From Oscillospiraceae bacterium (GTDB lineage: Bacteria > Bacillota > Clostridia > Oscillospirales > Acutalibacteraceae): 46,400 nucleotides of DNA. The notes beneath the pieces are model-generated. The model was not told where the DNA came from. It worked only from the letters and a program-made list of their open reading frames with translations, and did no database searches. The stretch spans positions 1 through 46,400 of the forward strand of contig SVOQ01000021.1 of NCBI GenBank assembly GCA_015066345.1, in the 5' to 3' direction. The translations under genes were made by a program, and so were the position numbers. Positions 7,938 to 17,080 of this stretch are shown here, one piece after another (position 1 is the stretch's first letter; every line of letters starts with the position of its first letter).

Positions 7938-8576
7938 ATGTACGCAAAATGTTTTAAACGATTTTTTGATTTTATTCTTTCCCTTGGTGCAATAGTATTT
8001 TTGTTCCCGATTCTTTCGGTGCTTGTGGTGTTGGGTGCAATATTTATGAGGGGTAACCCCTTCTTTTTCCAGGAGCGACCCGGCAAAATCAATCCAAAAA
8101 CAGGGGAAGAAAAAATATTCAAACTCATAAAATTCAGGACAATGGATAACCGCAAGGATGCGGAGGGAAATTTACTTCCCGATGAAGTAAGGCTTAATTC
8201 TTATGGTAAATTCTTACGTTCAACTTCCCTCGACGAGTTTCCTGAGCTTTTGAATATTTTAAAGGGAGATATGTCAATTGTCGGTCCTCGACCCTTACTC
8301 GTAAAATATATTCCCTTGTATTCCGAGGAGCAAAGGCATCGTCACGATGTACGTCCCGGTCTTACGGGTTATGCTCAAGTCAACGGAAGAAACAGTATCT
8401 CCTGGGAAGAAAAGTTCAGACTCGACGTTGAGTACGTAAGAAATATAACCCTTATAGGTGACATAAAAATTATTTTCGGTACGGTTTTCTCGGTGCTTAA
8501 ACGTGAGGGTATTTCGCAGGAAAACAACGCTACTATGGAAGAATTCAAAGGTTCCGTAACTGCAGAGGAGAATTAA
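7938..8576 (+). CDS. Initiating sugar transferase (PglC-like), second copy
   Basis: This is a second short phosphoglycosyl transferase of 212 residues. It has an N-terminal membrane segment (about 12-38), then KLIKFRTM, the catalytic Asp-Glu in STSLDEFPELLN, SIVGPRPLLV, and RPGLTGYAQVNGRN. This last form (YAQVNGR) is typical of PglC and related diNAcBac-phosphate transferases. It lies 2 bp after the aminotransferase and 1 bp before the acetyltransferase, so the three genes form a tight module. By context it likely transfers an N-acetylated amino sugar to the lipid carrier. It differs clearly from the copy at 5278. Confidence 0.93.
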   Translation: MYAKCFKRFFDFILSLGAIVFLFPILSVLVVLGAIFMRGNPFFFQERPGKINPKTGEEKIFKLIKFRTMDNRKDAEGNLLPDEVRLNSYGKFLRSTSLDEFPELLNILKGDMSIVGPRPLLVKYIPLYSEEQRHRHDVRPGLTGYAQVNGRNSISWEEKFRLDVEYVRNITLIGDIKIIFGTVFSVLKREGISQENNATMEEFKGSVTAEEN

Positions 8577-8577
8577 A

Positions 8578-9186
8578 ATGAGTAAATTAGTTATTTTCGG
8601 TGCAGGCGGTCACGCAAAGGTTGTAGCCGATATAGCTTTAAAAAACGGATTTGAAATTGAGGGATTTTTAGATGATAATGCTTCGGTTTCAAGTGTAATA
8701 GGTTACCCCATACTGGGTAAAATCGACGATTGCGTAAATTACAAAGAAACTCATGTTTTTGCAATGGGTATCGGTAACAACGCAGTCAGAAAAATGATTT
8801 TTGAAAAATACCCCGATTATGAGTATCCCACTCTCGTACATTCTACCGCAAGTATCGGTATTGAAACAAAAATCGGTAAAGGCACGGTAGTTATGCCCTT
8901 CGTTGTTGTAAATGCCTGTGCCGAAGTTGCTGACTTCAGCATACTTAATAGTGCGAGTGTTATTGAGCACGATTGCAGAGTCGGTGATTTTTGCCTTATT
9001 GCTCCGAATGTTTCAATGTGTGGTATGTCAAAAGTGGGTAATATGGTATGGCTTGGTGCAGGAAGTGTTGTAAACCAGACAATAAAAATCTGCGACGGCG
9101 TAACGGTGGGCTCGGGTGCAGTAGTAACAAAGGACATCGTAGAAAGCGGTACATATATTGGTGTACCCGCATCAAAAATTAACTGA
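8578..9186 (+). CDS. Sugar O-/N-acetyltransferase, PglD/NeuD family
   Basis: This 202-residue protein has the two-part fold of PglD: an N-terminal Rossmann-like sugar-nucleotide domain (VIFGAGGHAKVVADIA, ending in FLDD) and a C-terminal left-handed beta-helix of hexapeptide repeats that binds acetyl-CoA. The catalytic His is expected in IEHDCRVGDF, and the GVPASKIN end is typical of the family. It would acetylate the amino sugar made by the DegT-type enzyme two genes upstream before transfer by the PglC-like enzyme. NeuD-like O-acetylation of another sugar is the alternative. Confidence 0.9.
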   Translation: MSKLVIFGAGGHAKVVADIALKNGFEIEGFLDDNASVSSVIGYPILGKIDDCVNYKETHVFAMGIGNNAVRKMIFEKYPDYEYPTLVHSTASIGIETKIGKGTVVMPFVVVNACAEVADFSILNSASVIEHDCRVGDFCLIAPNVSMCGMSKVGNMVWLGAGSVVNQTIKICDGVTVGSGAVVTKDIVESGTYIGVPASKIN

Positions 9187-9200
9187 GAAGGAAAAACGGG

Positions 9201-10349
9201 ATGAAAAAAATTTGTTTTGTAACAACGGTTTCACTTACTATGAAAGCCTTTGTTCTTGAAAGTGCAAAGTATCTTCACAATGAGGGCGGTTACGATGTAA
9301 CCCTTATTTGCAATAATGATGATGAATTTGCCGCATCTTTACCTGAATACATAAAGTTCATCCCCGTTTCAATGGCAAGGGGAGTTGACCTTTCGGTTTT
9401 TTCCTCCATTCTTGCATTTATTAAGATATTTAAAGAGCAAAAATTTGATATGGTGCAGTTTTCTACACCCAATGCATCATTAGCGGCAAGTATAGCGGCT
9501 AAAATCTGCAAAGTGCCCGTAAGGCTTTATTGCCAATGGGGTATAAGATATGTGGGCTTTAGCGGTATTGCCCGTAAGATATTTAAGTTTATAGAAAAAA
9601 TAGTTTGTAAAAATGCAACTCACATTAACGCCGTAAGCCCCATGAATATGGAATTCGCCGTAAATGAGGGTCTTTATAAGGCGAAAAAGGCTGCCGTTGT
9701 TGGCAGGGGCGGTACAATTGGCGTTGACTTAACAAACTACGATTTCTCCAAGAAAGTACAATGGCGAAAGGAAATCCGCCAAAAGAACGGACTTGACGAA
9801 AATGATTTTGTATTTGGTTTCTCAGGTCGAGTTTCTGCGGACAAAGGATGTAAAGAACTTTTTACCGCTTTTAAAAAATTAAGCGAAGGAAAAGAAAACG
9901 TAAAACTTTTTATCGCAGGTCCGATTGATGATAAAAGCGGAGCTGATGATGAAATCTTTAATTGGGCAAAAAATTCTGACAAAGTTATTTTTACAGGTCA
10001 GATTGAAAATAAAGAAATGTGTTACCAATATGCAGCAATGGATGTGCTCGTACATCCCACATACCGCGAAGGTTTCGGAATGGTAATACAGGAAGCGGCG
10101 GCTTTAGGTTGCCCCGTAATTACAACGGACATCCCCGGTGCATCCGAAGTTTTGGAAAACGAGGTATCCTGTTTACTCGTAAAACCTGCGGACTGGGAAT
10201 CACTTTATGAAAAAATGAATGAAATTTGCCAAGACAGAGAAAAAGCAAATAAAATGGGTGAAAACGCAAGACTCTTTACCGAAAAGCATTACGAAAGAAG
10301 CATAATGCTCAAAAATCAGTTTGAAAGATATAAAGAACTTTTAAAATAA
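9201..10349 (+). CDS. Glycosyltransferase family 4
   Basis: This GT-B fold enzyme has 382 residues. The N-terminal half carries the acceptor domain. The C-terminal half holds the GT4 donor domain, with FGFSGRVSADKGCKEL and the EX7E-like element HPTYREGFGMVIQEAAALGCPVI, ending GASEVLE. It would add a sugar to the lipid-linked repeat unit on the cytoplasmic face. It is 15 bp downstream of the acetyltransferase in the same cluster. It resembles WbnK/PglA-type transferases, but donor and acceptor cannot be assigned from sequence. Confidence 0.9.
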   Translation: MKKICFVTTVSLTMKAFVLESAKYLHNEGGYDVTLICNNDDEFAASLPEYIKFIPVSMARGVDLSVFSSILAFIKIFKEQKFDMVQFSTPNASLAASIAAKICKVPVRLYCQWGIRYVGFSGIARKIFKFIEKIVCKNATHINAVSPMNMEFAVNEGLYKAKKAAVVGRGGTIGVDLTNYDFSKKVQWRKEIRQKNGLDENDFVFGFSGRVSADKGCKELFTAFKKLSEGKENVKLFIAGPIDDKSGADDEIFNWAKNSDKVIFTGQIENKEMCYQYAAMDVLVHPTYREGFGMVIQEAAALGCPVITTDIPGASEVLENEVSCLLVKPADWESLYEKMNEICQDREKANKMGENARLFTEKHYERSIMLKNQFERYKELLK

Positions 10350-10365
10350 AAAACGGAAGTGTGTT

Positions 10366-11307
10366 ATGTCAAATATTAAAATATTGACCGATAAAGATTT
10401 ATCTTCTTACAATTTCGGCGAAAAAACGGAAGTTATTAAAGTTACAATTAATGATTTAGATAAATTTAATGGTGACGATGGGGTTACTGTAATTGCCGGT
10501 TCAAGAGCAATGGCAATTAAATGTGCAGAAATGGACTTACCCTCATTAAAACTTTTTCAACTTACAAGTGCAGGTTTTGACGGTGTACCTTGTGAAAAAT
10601 ATGCTCAAAAAGATATTGCGGTTACAAATGCAGGTAGTGTTTACAGTGTGCCCATTGCAGAAACCGTAGTTTTCGGCATTTTACAAATGGCAAAAAAAAT
10701 CCGCAAAAATCCCAATAACCGTCATTTCAATATTTTACGTGGATATGACAGATACATAACCGAGGTTGACGGCAAAAAAGTTCTTATAATGGGTGCGGGT
10801 AATATAGGGACTGCCATTGCAGACCGTCTTTTAGGTTTCGGTATGGAAATAGACGGCTATGACCCGTATTGTCCTGAAAAAAAGCAGTATAAAAAAATAT
10901 TACGTACAAAAGAGGATTTAAAAAATAATCTCGGTAATTATGACTATATAGTTTCAACTTTGCCCGATAACGATGACACTAAGAAATTTATTAACAAAGA
11001 ACTTTTTGAGTGTATGAAAAATACTGCTGTCATAGTTAATGTGGGCAGAAAAGCGGTTTTTGATAACGAGGATTTTTATGTTGCATTAAAATCAGGTAAA
11101 ATCGGCGGTGCGGTGCTTGATATGTTCGAGAAAATACCAAACCCCATAACTAATAAATTCCGCAGATTAAAAAATGTTGTAATATTGCCCGGTGTTGCCG
11201 CAATTTCAAAAGAGGTAAACGTAAGACTTAAAGAGCATATGGCAAAGAATATATCTGCTTGTCTCAAAGGCGAAGAATTAATAAATGTTATTAATGGAGT
11301 GAAATAA
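10366..11307 (+). CDS. 2-hydroxyacid dehydrogenase homologue lacking two catalytic residues
   Basis: This 313-residue protein has the D-isomer-specific 2-hydroxyacid dehydrogenase fold. The NAD-binding loop is intact (GAGNIGTA, about residues 143-150, followed by an Asp in GYDPY), and the substrate Arg is kept (Arg228 in VNVGRKAVFD). The catalytic Glu that normally precedes Pro in DVFxxEP is Ile257 (FEKIP), and the catalytic His of TPHIAG is Gly276 (LPGVAA). Both losses make normal hydride transfer unlikely. It may bind a nucleotide or sugar acid without the usual chemistry, or use a different mechanism. It sits inside the polysaccharide cluster between two glycosyltransferases. Confidence 0.8.
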   Translation: MSNIKILTDKDLSSYNFGEKTEVIKVTINDLDKFNGDDGVTVIAGSRAMAIKCAEMDLPSLKLFQLTSAGFDGVPCEKYAQKDIAVTNAGSVYSVPIAETVVFGILQMAKKIRKNPNNRHFNILRGYDRYITEVDGKKVLIMGAGNIGTAIADRLLGFGMEIDGYDPYCPEKKQYKKILRTKEDLKNNLGNYDYIVSTLPDNDDTKKFINKELFECMKNTAVIVNVGRKAVFDNEDFYVALKSGKIGGAVLDMFEKIPNPITNKFRRLKNVVILPGVAAISKEVNVRLKEHMAKNISACLKGEELINVINGVK

Positions 11308-11308
11308 T

Positions 11309-12265
11309 ATGTTTTTCAGCGTAGTTGTTCCGGTTTATAACGTTGAGCAGTATCTTAAAGAATGTGTTGACAGTATTTTGTCACAGACATTTAAAGATTT
11401 TGAACTTATACTTGTAAATGACGGCTCAAAAGACAGTAGCCCCGCTATTTGTGACGAATACGCAAAAAAAGACAGACGAGTTAAAGTTATACATAAGGAA
11501 AACGGTGGTCAGTCCACCGCAAGAAATAAAGGTATAGAAGCCGCAACGGGTGAATTTGCAGTATTTATTGACAGCGATGACCTTTTTTGTGATGACCATT
11601 TCTTTGAGGATGTAAAAAATGCAATAGACGAAAAAACGGATATTGTTGTTTTTCGTTATTGTAAATATTACGGCGACAGAACTGATGAATGCGGTATTTC
11701 ACTTAGTGAACTTAATTCTGACAATAAAGCGGAATTTCTTCGTGACCTTGTTAAAAGGGATGCTTTTTTCTGCTCTTGTTGGTCTAAATGTACACGAATG
11801 AGCATACTCAAAGAGAACAACATTATTTTTGATACAAGCCTTTCTTGTGAAGATATGGATTGGTATTACAACGTTGTATCAAAAGCAGAAAACTTTAAGG
11901 TTATTGATAAACCCTATGTTTATTACAGACAGAGAGAGAATTCTGTTACATCATCATTTAAGAAAAAAAGCATAACGGACTACATTTTTACAATAGATAA
12001 ATGGAGTAAAGAATTTAATAAAATTCAGGATGAAAGTGAAAAGGAAGTTATGCTTTCTTCCCTTGCAAAGCTTTACTGTAATCTTCTTATATCTTACTCA
12101 AGACATACTAAAGAATTGAAAGATTGTAAAAAAGCAATTTTTGGTTTCAAGTGGCTTTTAACTTATGACCTTAACCCAAGAACAAAAATAATCAGTAAAT
12201 TCGGTAAGATGTTTGGTTTGGGTATCACTTGTACATTATTAAAAATACTCGAAAAGGTAAGGTGA
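11309..12265 (+). CDS. Glycosyltransferase family 2
   Basis: This 318-residue GT-A enzyme starts with the classic VVPVYNVEQYLKECVDSI segment, followed by ILVNDGSKDSS and the metal-binding FIDSDD (about residues 86-91). A catalytic-base region with ED is seen in SCEDMDWYY. It would use a UDP- or TDP-sugar to extend the lipid-linked repeat. The stop codon lies 5 bases before the preferred start of the next gene, and it begins one base after the dehydrogenase homologue, so the genes are tightly packed. Confidence 0.93.
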   Translation: MFFSVVVPVYNVEQYLKECVDSILSQTFKDFELILVNDGSKDSSPAICDEYAKKDRRVKVIHKENGGQSTARNKGIEAATGEFAVFIDSDDLFCDDHFFEDVKNAIDEKTDIVVFRYCKYYGDRTDECGISLSELNSDNKAEFLRDLVKRDAFFCSCWSKCTRMSILKENNIIFDTSLSCEDMDWYYNVVSKAENFKVIDKPYVYYRQRENSVTSSFKKKSITDYIFTIDKWSKEFNKIQDESEKEVMLSSLAKLYCNLLISYSRHTKELKDCKKAIFGFKWLLTYDLNPRTKIISKFGKMFGLGITCTLLKILEKVR

Positions 12266-12270
12266 GTGTT

Positions 12271-13545
12271 TTGGCAACGCCAAAAGTACTTGTTGTAGGT
12301 ATAAACCCATGGATAGATAATACGGGTATAAATACTCTTATTAATTTTTTTGACGGATGGGATAAAAATTCAATAGCACATATTTACACAAGGGCTAAAT
12401 TGCCCAACACTCATATGTGTGATAAATTTTTCAGGATTTCCGAACCTAAGGTGATGAAAAGCCTCTTAAAACGTAGCATTAAAACAGGTGAAGCGGTTTT
12501 TAACAGTAATGAAGAAGCTGTTGAAGAATCACAGGAAAATCAAATATATAATAAAAAGCACAGTTCATTAATGTCACTTGCCCGTGAGTTTGTATGGCTT
12601 TTAGGTAAGTGGAAAACAAAGGAACTTGATAAATTTCTTGATGAGTACGATGCGGATGTTTTGTTTTTCCCTGTTTATGCCAATGTTTATATGAACAGGT
12701 TGCAGAATTACATAAGAAAACGTACAAAGAAACCCGTAGTGCTTTATGTTTCGGATGATAATTATTCATATAAGTCCATTGCAAAAACACCTGTTTCACT
12801 TTTCACTCGTTTTTGGTTACGCACTCAGGAAAAGAAACTCTTTAAAAATGCCGAGAAAATAATGGTTATTGCTCCCAAACAAAAAGAGGAGTATGACAGA
12901 CTTTTTAACACAAACAGCGTTATTTTGACAAAGGGTATTGATTTTTCGGTTATACCCTACGAAGAAAAGTCTCTTAATAAGCCCATCAAAATGGTATATA
13001 CCGGTAAACTTATTATCGGCAGATGGTTGTCCCTTGCAAAAATTGCTGAAGCCCTTGGTGAAATCAATAAAGACGAAACAAAAGTTGAGCTTGATATATA
13101 TACAACAGATACTTTAACAGAAGAACAAAAAATCAAGCTTAACAGAAATGGTTGTTCTGTAAAAGGTGCCCTGACTCTTGATGAAGTTCAGGCTGTTCAA
13201 AAACAGGCGGATATTCTTGTTTTTGTTGAAAGCCTTGAAAAAGAATTCAGATATACTGCAAGACTTTCTTTCTCAACCAAAATTACAGATTACCTTAAAA
13301 GCGGTAAATGTATTTTTGCAGTGGGTGATAAGGATATTGCCCCAATTGATTATTTCAACAGATATGATTCGGCAGTTACCGCTACATCTTATGATGAAAT
13401 CGGTGAAAAGCTCAAAGAACTTATCAATAACGAAAACCGTATTATTGAATACAGTAAGAAAGCTTATGAGTGCGGAAAAGAGCATCATAATGCTGAATTA
13501 ATGAATAGAACATTGGTTGATACTATAACTCAAGTAGCTAAATAA
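12271..13545 (+). CDS. Glycosyltransferase, GT4-like
   Basis: This 424-residue protein has a GT-B-like layout: an N-terminal domain (VLVVGINPW), a middle with WLLGKWKTKEL, and a C-terminal domain with IKMVYTGKLIIGRWLSLAKIA and a QADILVFVES donor-site segment. It resembles family 4 transferases of capsule clusters, at lower certainty than its neighbours. The start is placed at a TTG (12271) because an AGGTGA-like site lies 6 bases upstream. An upstream in-frame TTG at 12229 has no RBS and would overlap the previous gene. The substrate is unknown. Confidence 0.78.
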   Translation: MATPKVLVVGINPWIDNTGINTLINFFDGWDKNSIAHIYTRAKLPNTHMCDKFFRISEPKVMKSLLKRSIKTGEAVFNSNEEAVEESQENQIYNKKHSSLMSLAREFVWLLGKWKTKELDKFLDEYDADVLFFPVYANVYMNRLQNYIRKRTKKPVVLYVSDDNYSYKSIAKTPVSLFTRFWLRTQEKKLFKNAEKIMVIAPKQKEEYDRLFNTNSVILTKGIDFSVIPYEEKSLNKPIKMVYTGKLIIGRWLSLAKIAEALGEINKDETKVELDIYTTDTLTEEQKIKLNRNGCSVKGALTLDEVQAVQKQADILVFVESLEKEFRYTARLSFSTKITDYLKSGKCIFAVGDKDIAPIDYFNRYDSAVTATSYDEIGEKLKELINNENRIIEYSKKAYECGKEHHNAELMNRTLVDTITQVAK

Positions 13546-13561
13546 AAAACAGAGGTGTTTT

Positions 13562-14626
13562 ATGAGTACAAGCAGTCTCACTACAAGAAAAAATTATTGG
13601 TCCCTTGATATAGCAAAGTTTTTTTGCGCCATACTTATAATTTCCGCCCACTATGCTGCTGAGCAAGGGCATTTTCCTACATTGATTGACTATTCATTTT
13701 CTTTATACGTTATTGCGGTGCCGTTTTTTTTCTGTTGCAGTGGTTTTTTGTTTTTCAAAAAACTTAATGCTCTTCCGTCCAAGGAAGAAAAGAAAAAATA
13801 TTTTATTCAATATGAAAAAAGAGTGTGGACAATGTACGGCTTATGGTCCGCAGTTTACTTCATACACGTTGTATACGATTGGATAGTTGACAAAGAATTA
13901 ACCGTGCCGGTTGTTTTAAGATATCTGTACAGAGCGGTTGTTTACAGCACCTATTCAACGATCTGGTTTTTACCTGCTTTAGCGATAGGTATTGCCATTA
14001 CTTATTTCTTGGTAATGAAGTTAAAGAAAAAATACATAATGTTAATTTCCGTGGTGCTTTATATAATAGGTATGTTTGGTTATTCATACTATTTTGTCAT
14101 TAAGGGTACACCTATCGGCGATGTTTATGATTTGTATTTTGAATATTTCATCACTATAAGAAACGGCTTATTTAACGGTGTTCCCCTTATTTTTATGGGC
14201 TATATTGTTGCGACTAAAGAGGTGTCACCATCTTTAAAAGGTGTTATTAAAAATGGTATAGGTGCCGCTGTTTCATTAATCTTGCTTGTTGCAGAAGCCT
14301 TTATCCTGAAGTTGAAATTCAACGTAACCGGAATGGATATCGGCATTTTTATCGTATTTTTCACTTATTTCTTTATTATGACACTATTGAATATAGAAAT
14401 AAAGGAAAGAAAAGCATGGATATGGTGCAGAAAGTTAAGCTTATTAATTTTTGTAACCCAAAGAATTTTTCTTTCGGTTCTTCCATCAATTTTACCGAAG
14501 CCTTTTGAAATTTTGGCTCAAAACAGCTATGTGGGACTTGTTGTAACAGTAGTAATGACTGTGCTGTTTTCGGTCGTATTTATACTTTTGAGCAATAAAG
14601 TTAAATTTTTGAAAAAAATGATTTGA
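13562..14626 (+). CDS. Membrane acyltransferase (acyltransferase 3 family), first copy
   Basis: This is a 354-residue polytopic membrane protein with about ten hydrophobic helices. The N-terminal LDIAKFFCAILIISAHYAA contains the His of the acyltransferase-3 family, which moves acetyl or other acyl groups onto exported sugars. A WFLPALAIG segment in the middle is also typical. It lies 16 bp after the previous gene with an AGAGGTG RBS. By position it probably acylates the polysaccharide repeat. A second member is at 21675. Confidence 0.85.
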   Translation: MSTSSLTTRKNYWSLDIAKFFCAILIISAHYAAEQGHFPTLIDYSFSLYVIAVPFFFCCSGFLFFKKLNALPSKEEKKKYFIQYEKRVWTMYGLWSAVYFIHVVYDWIVDKELTVPVVLRYLYRAVVYSTYSTIWFLPALAIGIAITYFLVMKLKKKYIMLISVVLYIIGMFGYSYYFVIKGTPIGDVYDLYFEYFITIRNGLFNGVPLIFMGYIVATKEVSPSLKGVIKNGIGAAVSLILLVAEAFILKLKFNVTGMDIGIFIVFFTYFFIMTLLNIEIKERKAWIWCRKLSLLIFVTQRIFLSVLPSILPKPFEILAQNSYVGLVVTVVMTVLFSVVFILLSNKVKFLKKMI

Positions 14627-14639
14627 GGAATGTACGAAA

Positions 14640-15854
14640 ATGAAAGTAATGCATATAAATGCTGTTTACGGTGTAGGCAGTACGGGTGTAATAGTAGAAG
14701 ATTTACATAATCTGGCGTTTGATAACGGAATTGAGTCATATGTTGCATATTCTACTACTAAAAAGAATCCTGCGGACATAAAAAACGGCTATGCTATAGG
14801 CGGTAAAACAGGTAAAAAGATTCATTCCGCTTTTTGCCGTATTGGCGGTAAGCAAGGATATTTTTCAAGATTTGCAACTTTCAGACTTCTCAGGCATATT
14901 AAAAAGGTTAAACCCGATATTGTTCATTTACATAATTTACACAGCAATTATATTCACGTAAATATGCTGTTGGATTTTTTAGGCAAAAATGATATTGAAA
15001 CAATAGTTTCCCTGCACGATTGCTGGTTTTATACAGGCGGCTGTTATCATTACACTGCAACGGGTTGCAACAAGTGGCTCGATACCTGTAAGGATTGCCC
15101 CAAAAATAACGCAAACAACCAGAAATATCTGAAAAAACATTCTGCAAAAATTCTTGCAGACAGGAAAAAGTATTTCGGACGTATAAAAAAATTGACTCTT
15201 GTGGGTGTTTCAGAGTGGATATCACAGGAAGCAGCCAAAACATTTTTCAAGGAAAATAATATAGTTACAATACATAACGGAATAGATACAAGCTTTTTTG
15301 TTCCCACCGAATCAGATTACAGAGAAAGAAACGGTTTGCAGGATAAATTTGTAATTCTTGCGCCCGGTAGTAAGTGGTTAAGAAAAGAAAACGAAAAAAC
15401 CTTCGACTATGTGACACAGAATCTTCCCGAGGACTGCGTTATATTAGTTTTAGGTTGTTGGGAAAGCAGGCGAGATACATTACCTTCAAATATGATTCCT
15501 TTGGAGTGGATACGCGATAGAGAAGAAATAAAGAGGATCTTTTCTGCCAGTGATGTTTTTGCTAATTGCTCAAGGGAGGAATCTCTTTCGTTAATAAACG
15601 TTGAGGCTCAGGCTTCAGGTACACCGGTTGTTACTTACAGAAACACAGGTGTTCAGGAAACAGTTGATAACAAATGCGGTTTTTCCGTGGAAAACGGAAA
15701 TGAAAAAGAATTTTTTGATGCCATTATGGAAATCAAAAGAAGGGGAAAGGCAGAATTCTCCGAGGATTGTTGCAAATGGGTTAAGAAAAGATTTGACCGT
15801 GATGAGAACTATATGAAATACATTAATTTGTATAAATCAAGGGGTATAAAATGA
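14640..15854 (+). CDS. Glycosyltransferase family 4 (WcaC-like)
   Basis: This 404-residue GT-B glycosyltransferase opens with MHINAVYGVGSTGVIVEDL and has IVHLHNLHSNYIH and SLHDCWFYTGGCYHY, segments seen in colanic-acid WcaC and related enzymes. A Cys-rich loop follows (four Cys near residues 130-160). The C-terminal donor site is ANCSREESLSLINVEAQASGTPV, with the EX7E pattern. It overlaps the next gene by 4 bp (ATGA), which indicates coupled translation. The sugar added is unknown. Confidence 0.9.
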   Translation: MKVMHINAVYGVGSTGVIVEDLHNLAFDNGIESYVAYSTTKKNPADIKNGYAIGGKTGKKIHSAFCRIGGKQGYFSRFATFRLLRHIKKVKPDIVHLHNLHSNYIHVNMLLDFLGKNDIETIVSLHDCWFYTGGCYHYTATGCNKWLDTCKDCPKNNANNQKYLKKHSAKILADRKKYFGRIKKLTLVGVSEWISQEAAKTFFKENNIVTIHNGIDTSFFVPTESDYRERNGLQDKFVILAPGSKWLRKENEKTFDYVTQNLPEDCVILVLGCWESRRDTLPSNMIPLEWIRDREEIKRIFSASDVFANCSREESLSLINVEAQASGTPVVTYRNTGVQETVDNKCGFSVENGNEKEFFDAIMEIKRRGKAEFSEDCCKWVKKRFDRDENYMKYINLYKSRGIK

Positions 15855-17080
15855 AACTGAAACGTTTAATCGGAAAAGACGGATTACCGTTTATAGATTT
15901 TGCGGCGATAATATTCTTTTCGCTTTATTATATTTTACCATCATTCAGTGGTTCATTTAACCGAACACTTGTATTGTTTCTGGGTATAGGATATTTCCTT
16001 TACGTACTCCTGAAAGATCGAAAAATAGGTGTGTCGTTTATAAGTATATTCACGGCGGTTACAGTGATAGCCTTTGCATTCCTGCTGTTGACAGAAACAA
16101 AGACGGTTGCCGAGAGTGCAAGCAATCGTTTGTTAAAGGTATTTATGTCAAAATTCAGCCAGTACTTTTTTATGTACTTGCCGGGCTTGTTTTTGATACG
16201 AGTTTTGAAAAATGCCAATAAGGAACAAAAAAATGCATTGTTAATGTTATTATTGGTTTTATACATAATAGTTCTTTATAATACCTTTATCGTAGTTCTT
16301 GAAAATCCCGATGCTGTTCGAAGCTGGGAAAATTTCTCCGAAATGGAAGCCGAAAATATAGGTAACTATTACTTCGTTTATTCTGTTCCCATTATTATTA
16401 CAGGTCTTTCAGTATGTATGGCAAGGCTTAAAGGTTTTAAAAAGTTTTTTTGCCTTGGTTTTATATTTGTTTTATTTGTGTTCCTTTTGTTGGCATCGTA
16501 CACTCTTGCAGTGCTTATTGCGGTATTAGGTCTGATTTTACAGGTTTTCTTATCTCTCAAGAGTCCTGTTACTAAAATTCTTTTTATTATAGCAGCGGTT
16601 ATTGCTTTATTTTTTGTACCGGATTTACTTTTGTTTATTTCAGAAAATGCGCCATCTGGAAATATGGCCATACGATTTAAAGAGCTTTACAGCTTCTTCA
16701 CATCCGGAGACTCCAGCGGTTATAACCTGAATGGTAGATTAACGCTTTACAGGATGTCCATAGAGGCTTTCCTCAATAGTCCTATTATAGGTAATCGTAA
16801 TCTTGACTTTGACGGTCACGCAACCTTCCTGACCGTTTTAGCTGATACGGGTATTATAGGCGGTATTCCCTTCTATTACCTTTTATTCTCAATGAATAAG
16901 CGAATGAAGGCATTCCTCAATGAAAATGCAAGAAACTTTATACCTGCATTTTTTAGTCTTTTGTTAATGGGCTTTACGAACCCCATACATAACTCGTTAC
17001 CCCTTGCATTTGCAGTATGGTTCATTGTTCCCCTTATTATAAATGCACTTATAAATAAAGAAGGAGAAAAAGTAAAATGA
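15851..17080 (+). CDS. O-antigen ligase/polymerase-like membrane protein (Wzy-type)
   Basis: This 409-residue membrane protein has about eleven helices and one large extracytoplasmic loop (about residues 270-315) holding a Gly/Asn/Arg pattern, NLNGRLTLYRMSIEAF, followed by GHATFLTVLADTGIIGG. This arrangement is typical of the O-antigen ligase/polymerase superfamily. In a cluster with a flippase and no ABC exporter, it is the best candidate for the Wzy polymerase that links repeat units outside the membrane. It overlaps both neighbours by 4 bp. Confidence 0.85.
   Translation: MKLKRLIGKDGLPFIDFAAIIFFSLYYILPSFSGSFNRTLVLFLGIGYFLYVLLKDRKIGVSFISIFTAVTVIAFAFLLLTETKTVAESASNRLLKVFMSKFSQYFFMYLPGLFLIRVLKNANKEQKNALLMLLLVLYIIVLYNTFIVVLENPDAVRSWENFSEMEAENIGNYYFVYSVPIIITGLSVCMARLKGFKKFFCLGFIFVLFVFLLLASYTLAVLIAVLGLILQVFLSLKSPVTKILFIIAAVIALFFVPDLLLFISENAPSGNMAIRFKELYSFFTSGDSSGYNLNGRLTLYRMSIEAFLNSPIIGNRNLDFDGHATFLTVLADTGIIGGIPFYYLLFSMNKRMKAFLNENARNFIPAFFSLLLMGFTNPIHNSLPLAFAVWFIVPLIINALINKEGEKVK

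Noticed and set aside
12229-12270. Upstream TTG start for the glycosyltransferase at 12271
   Set aside because: No RBS is present and it would overlap the previous gene by 37 bp; the TTG at 12271 has a suitable site.
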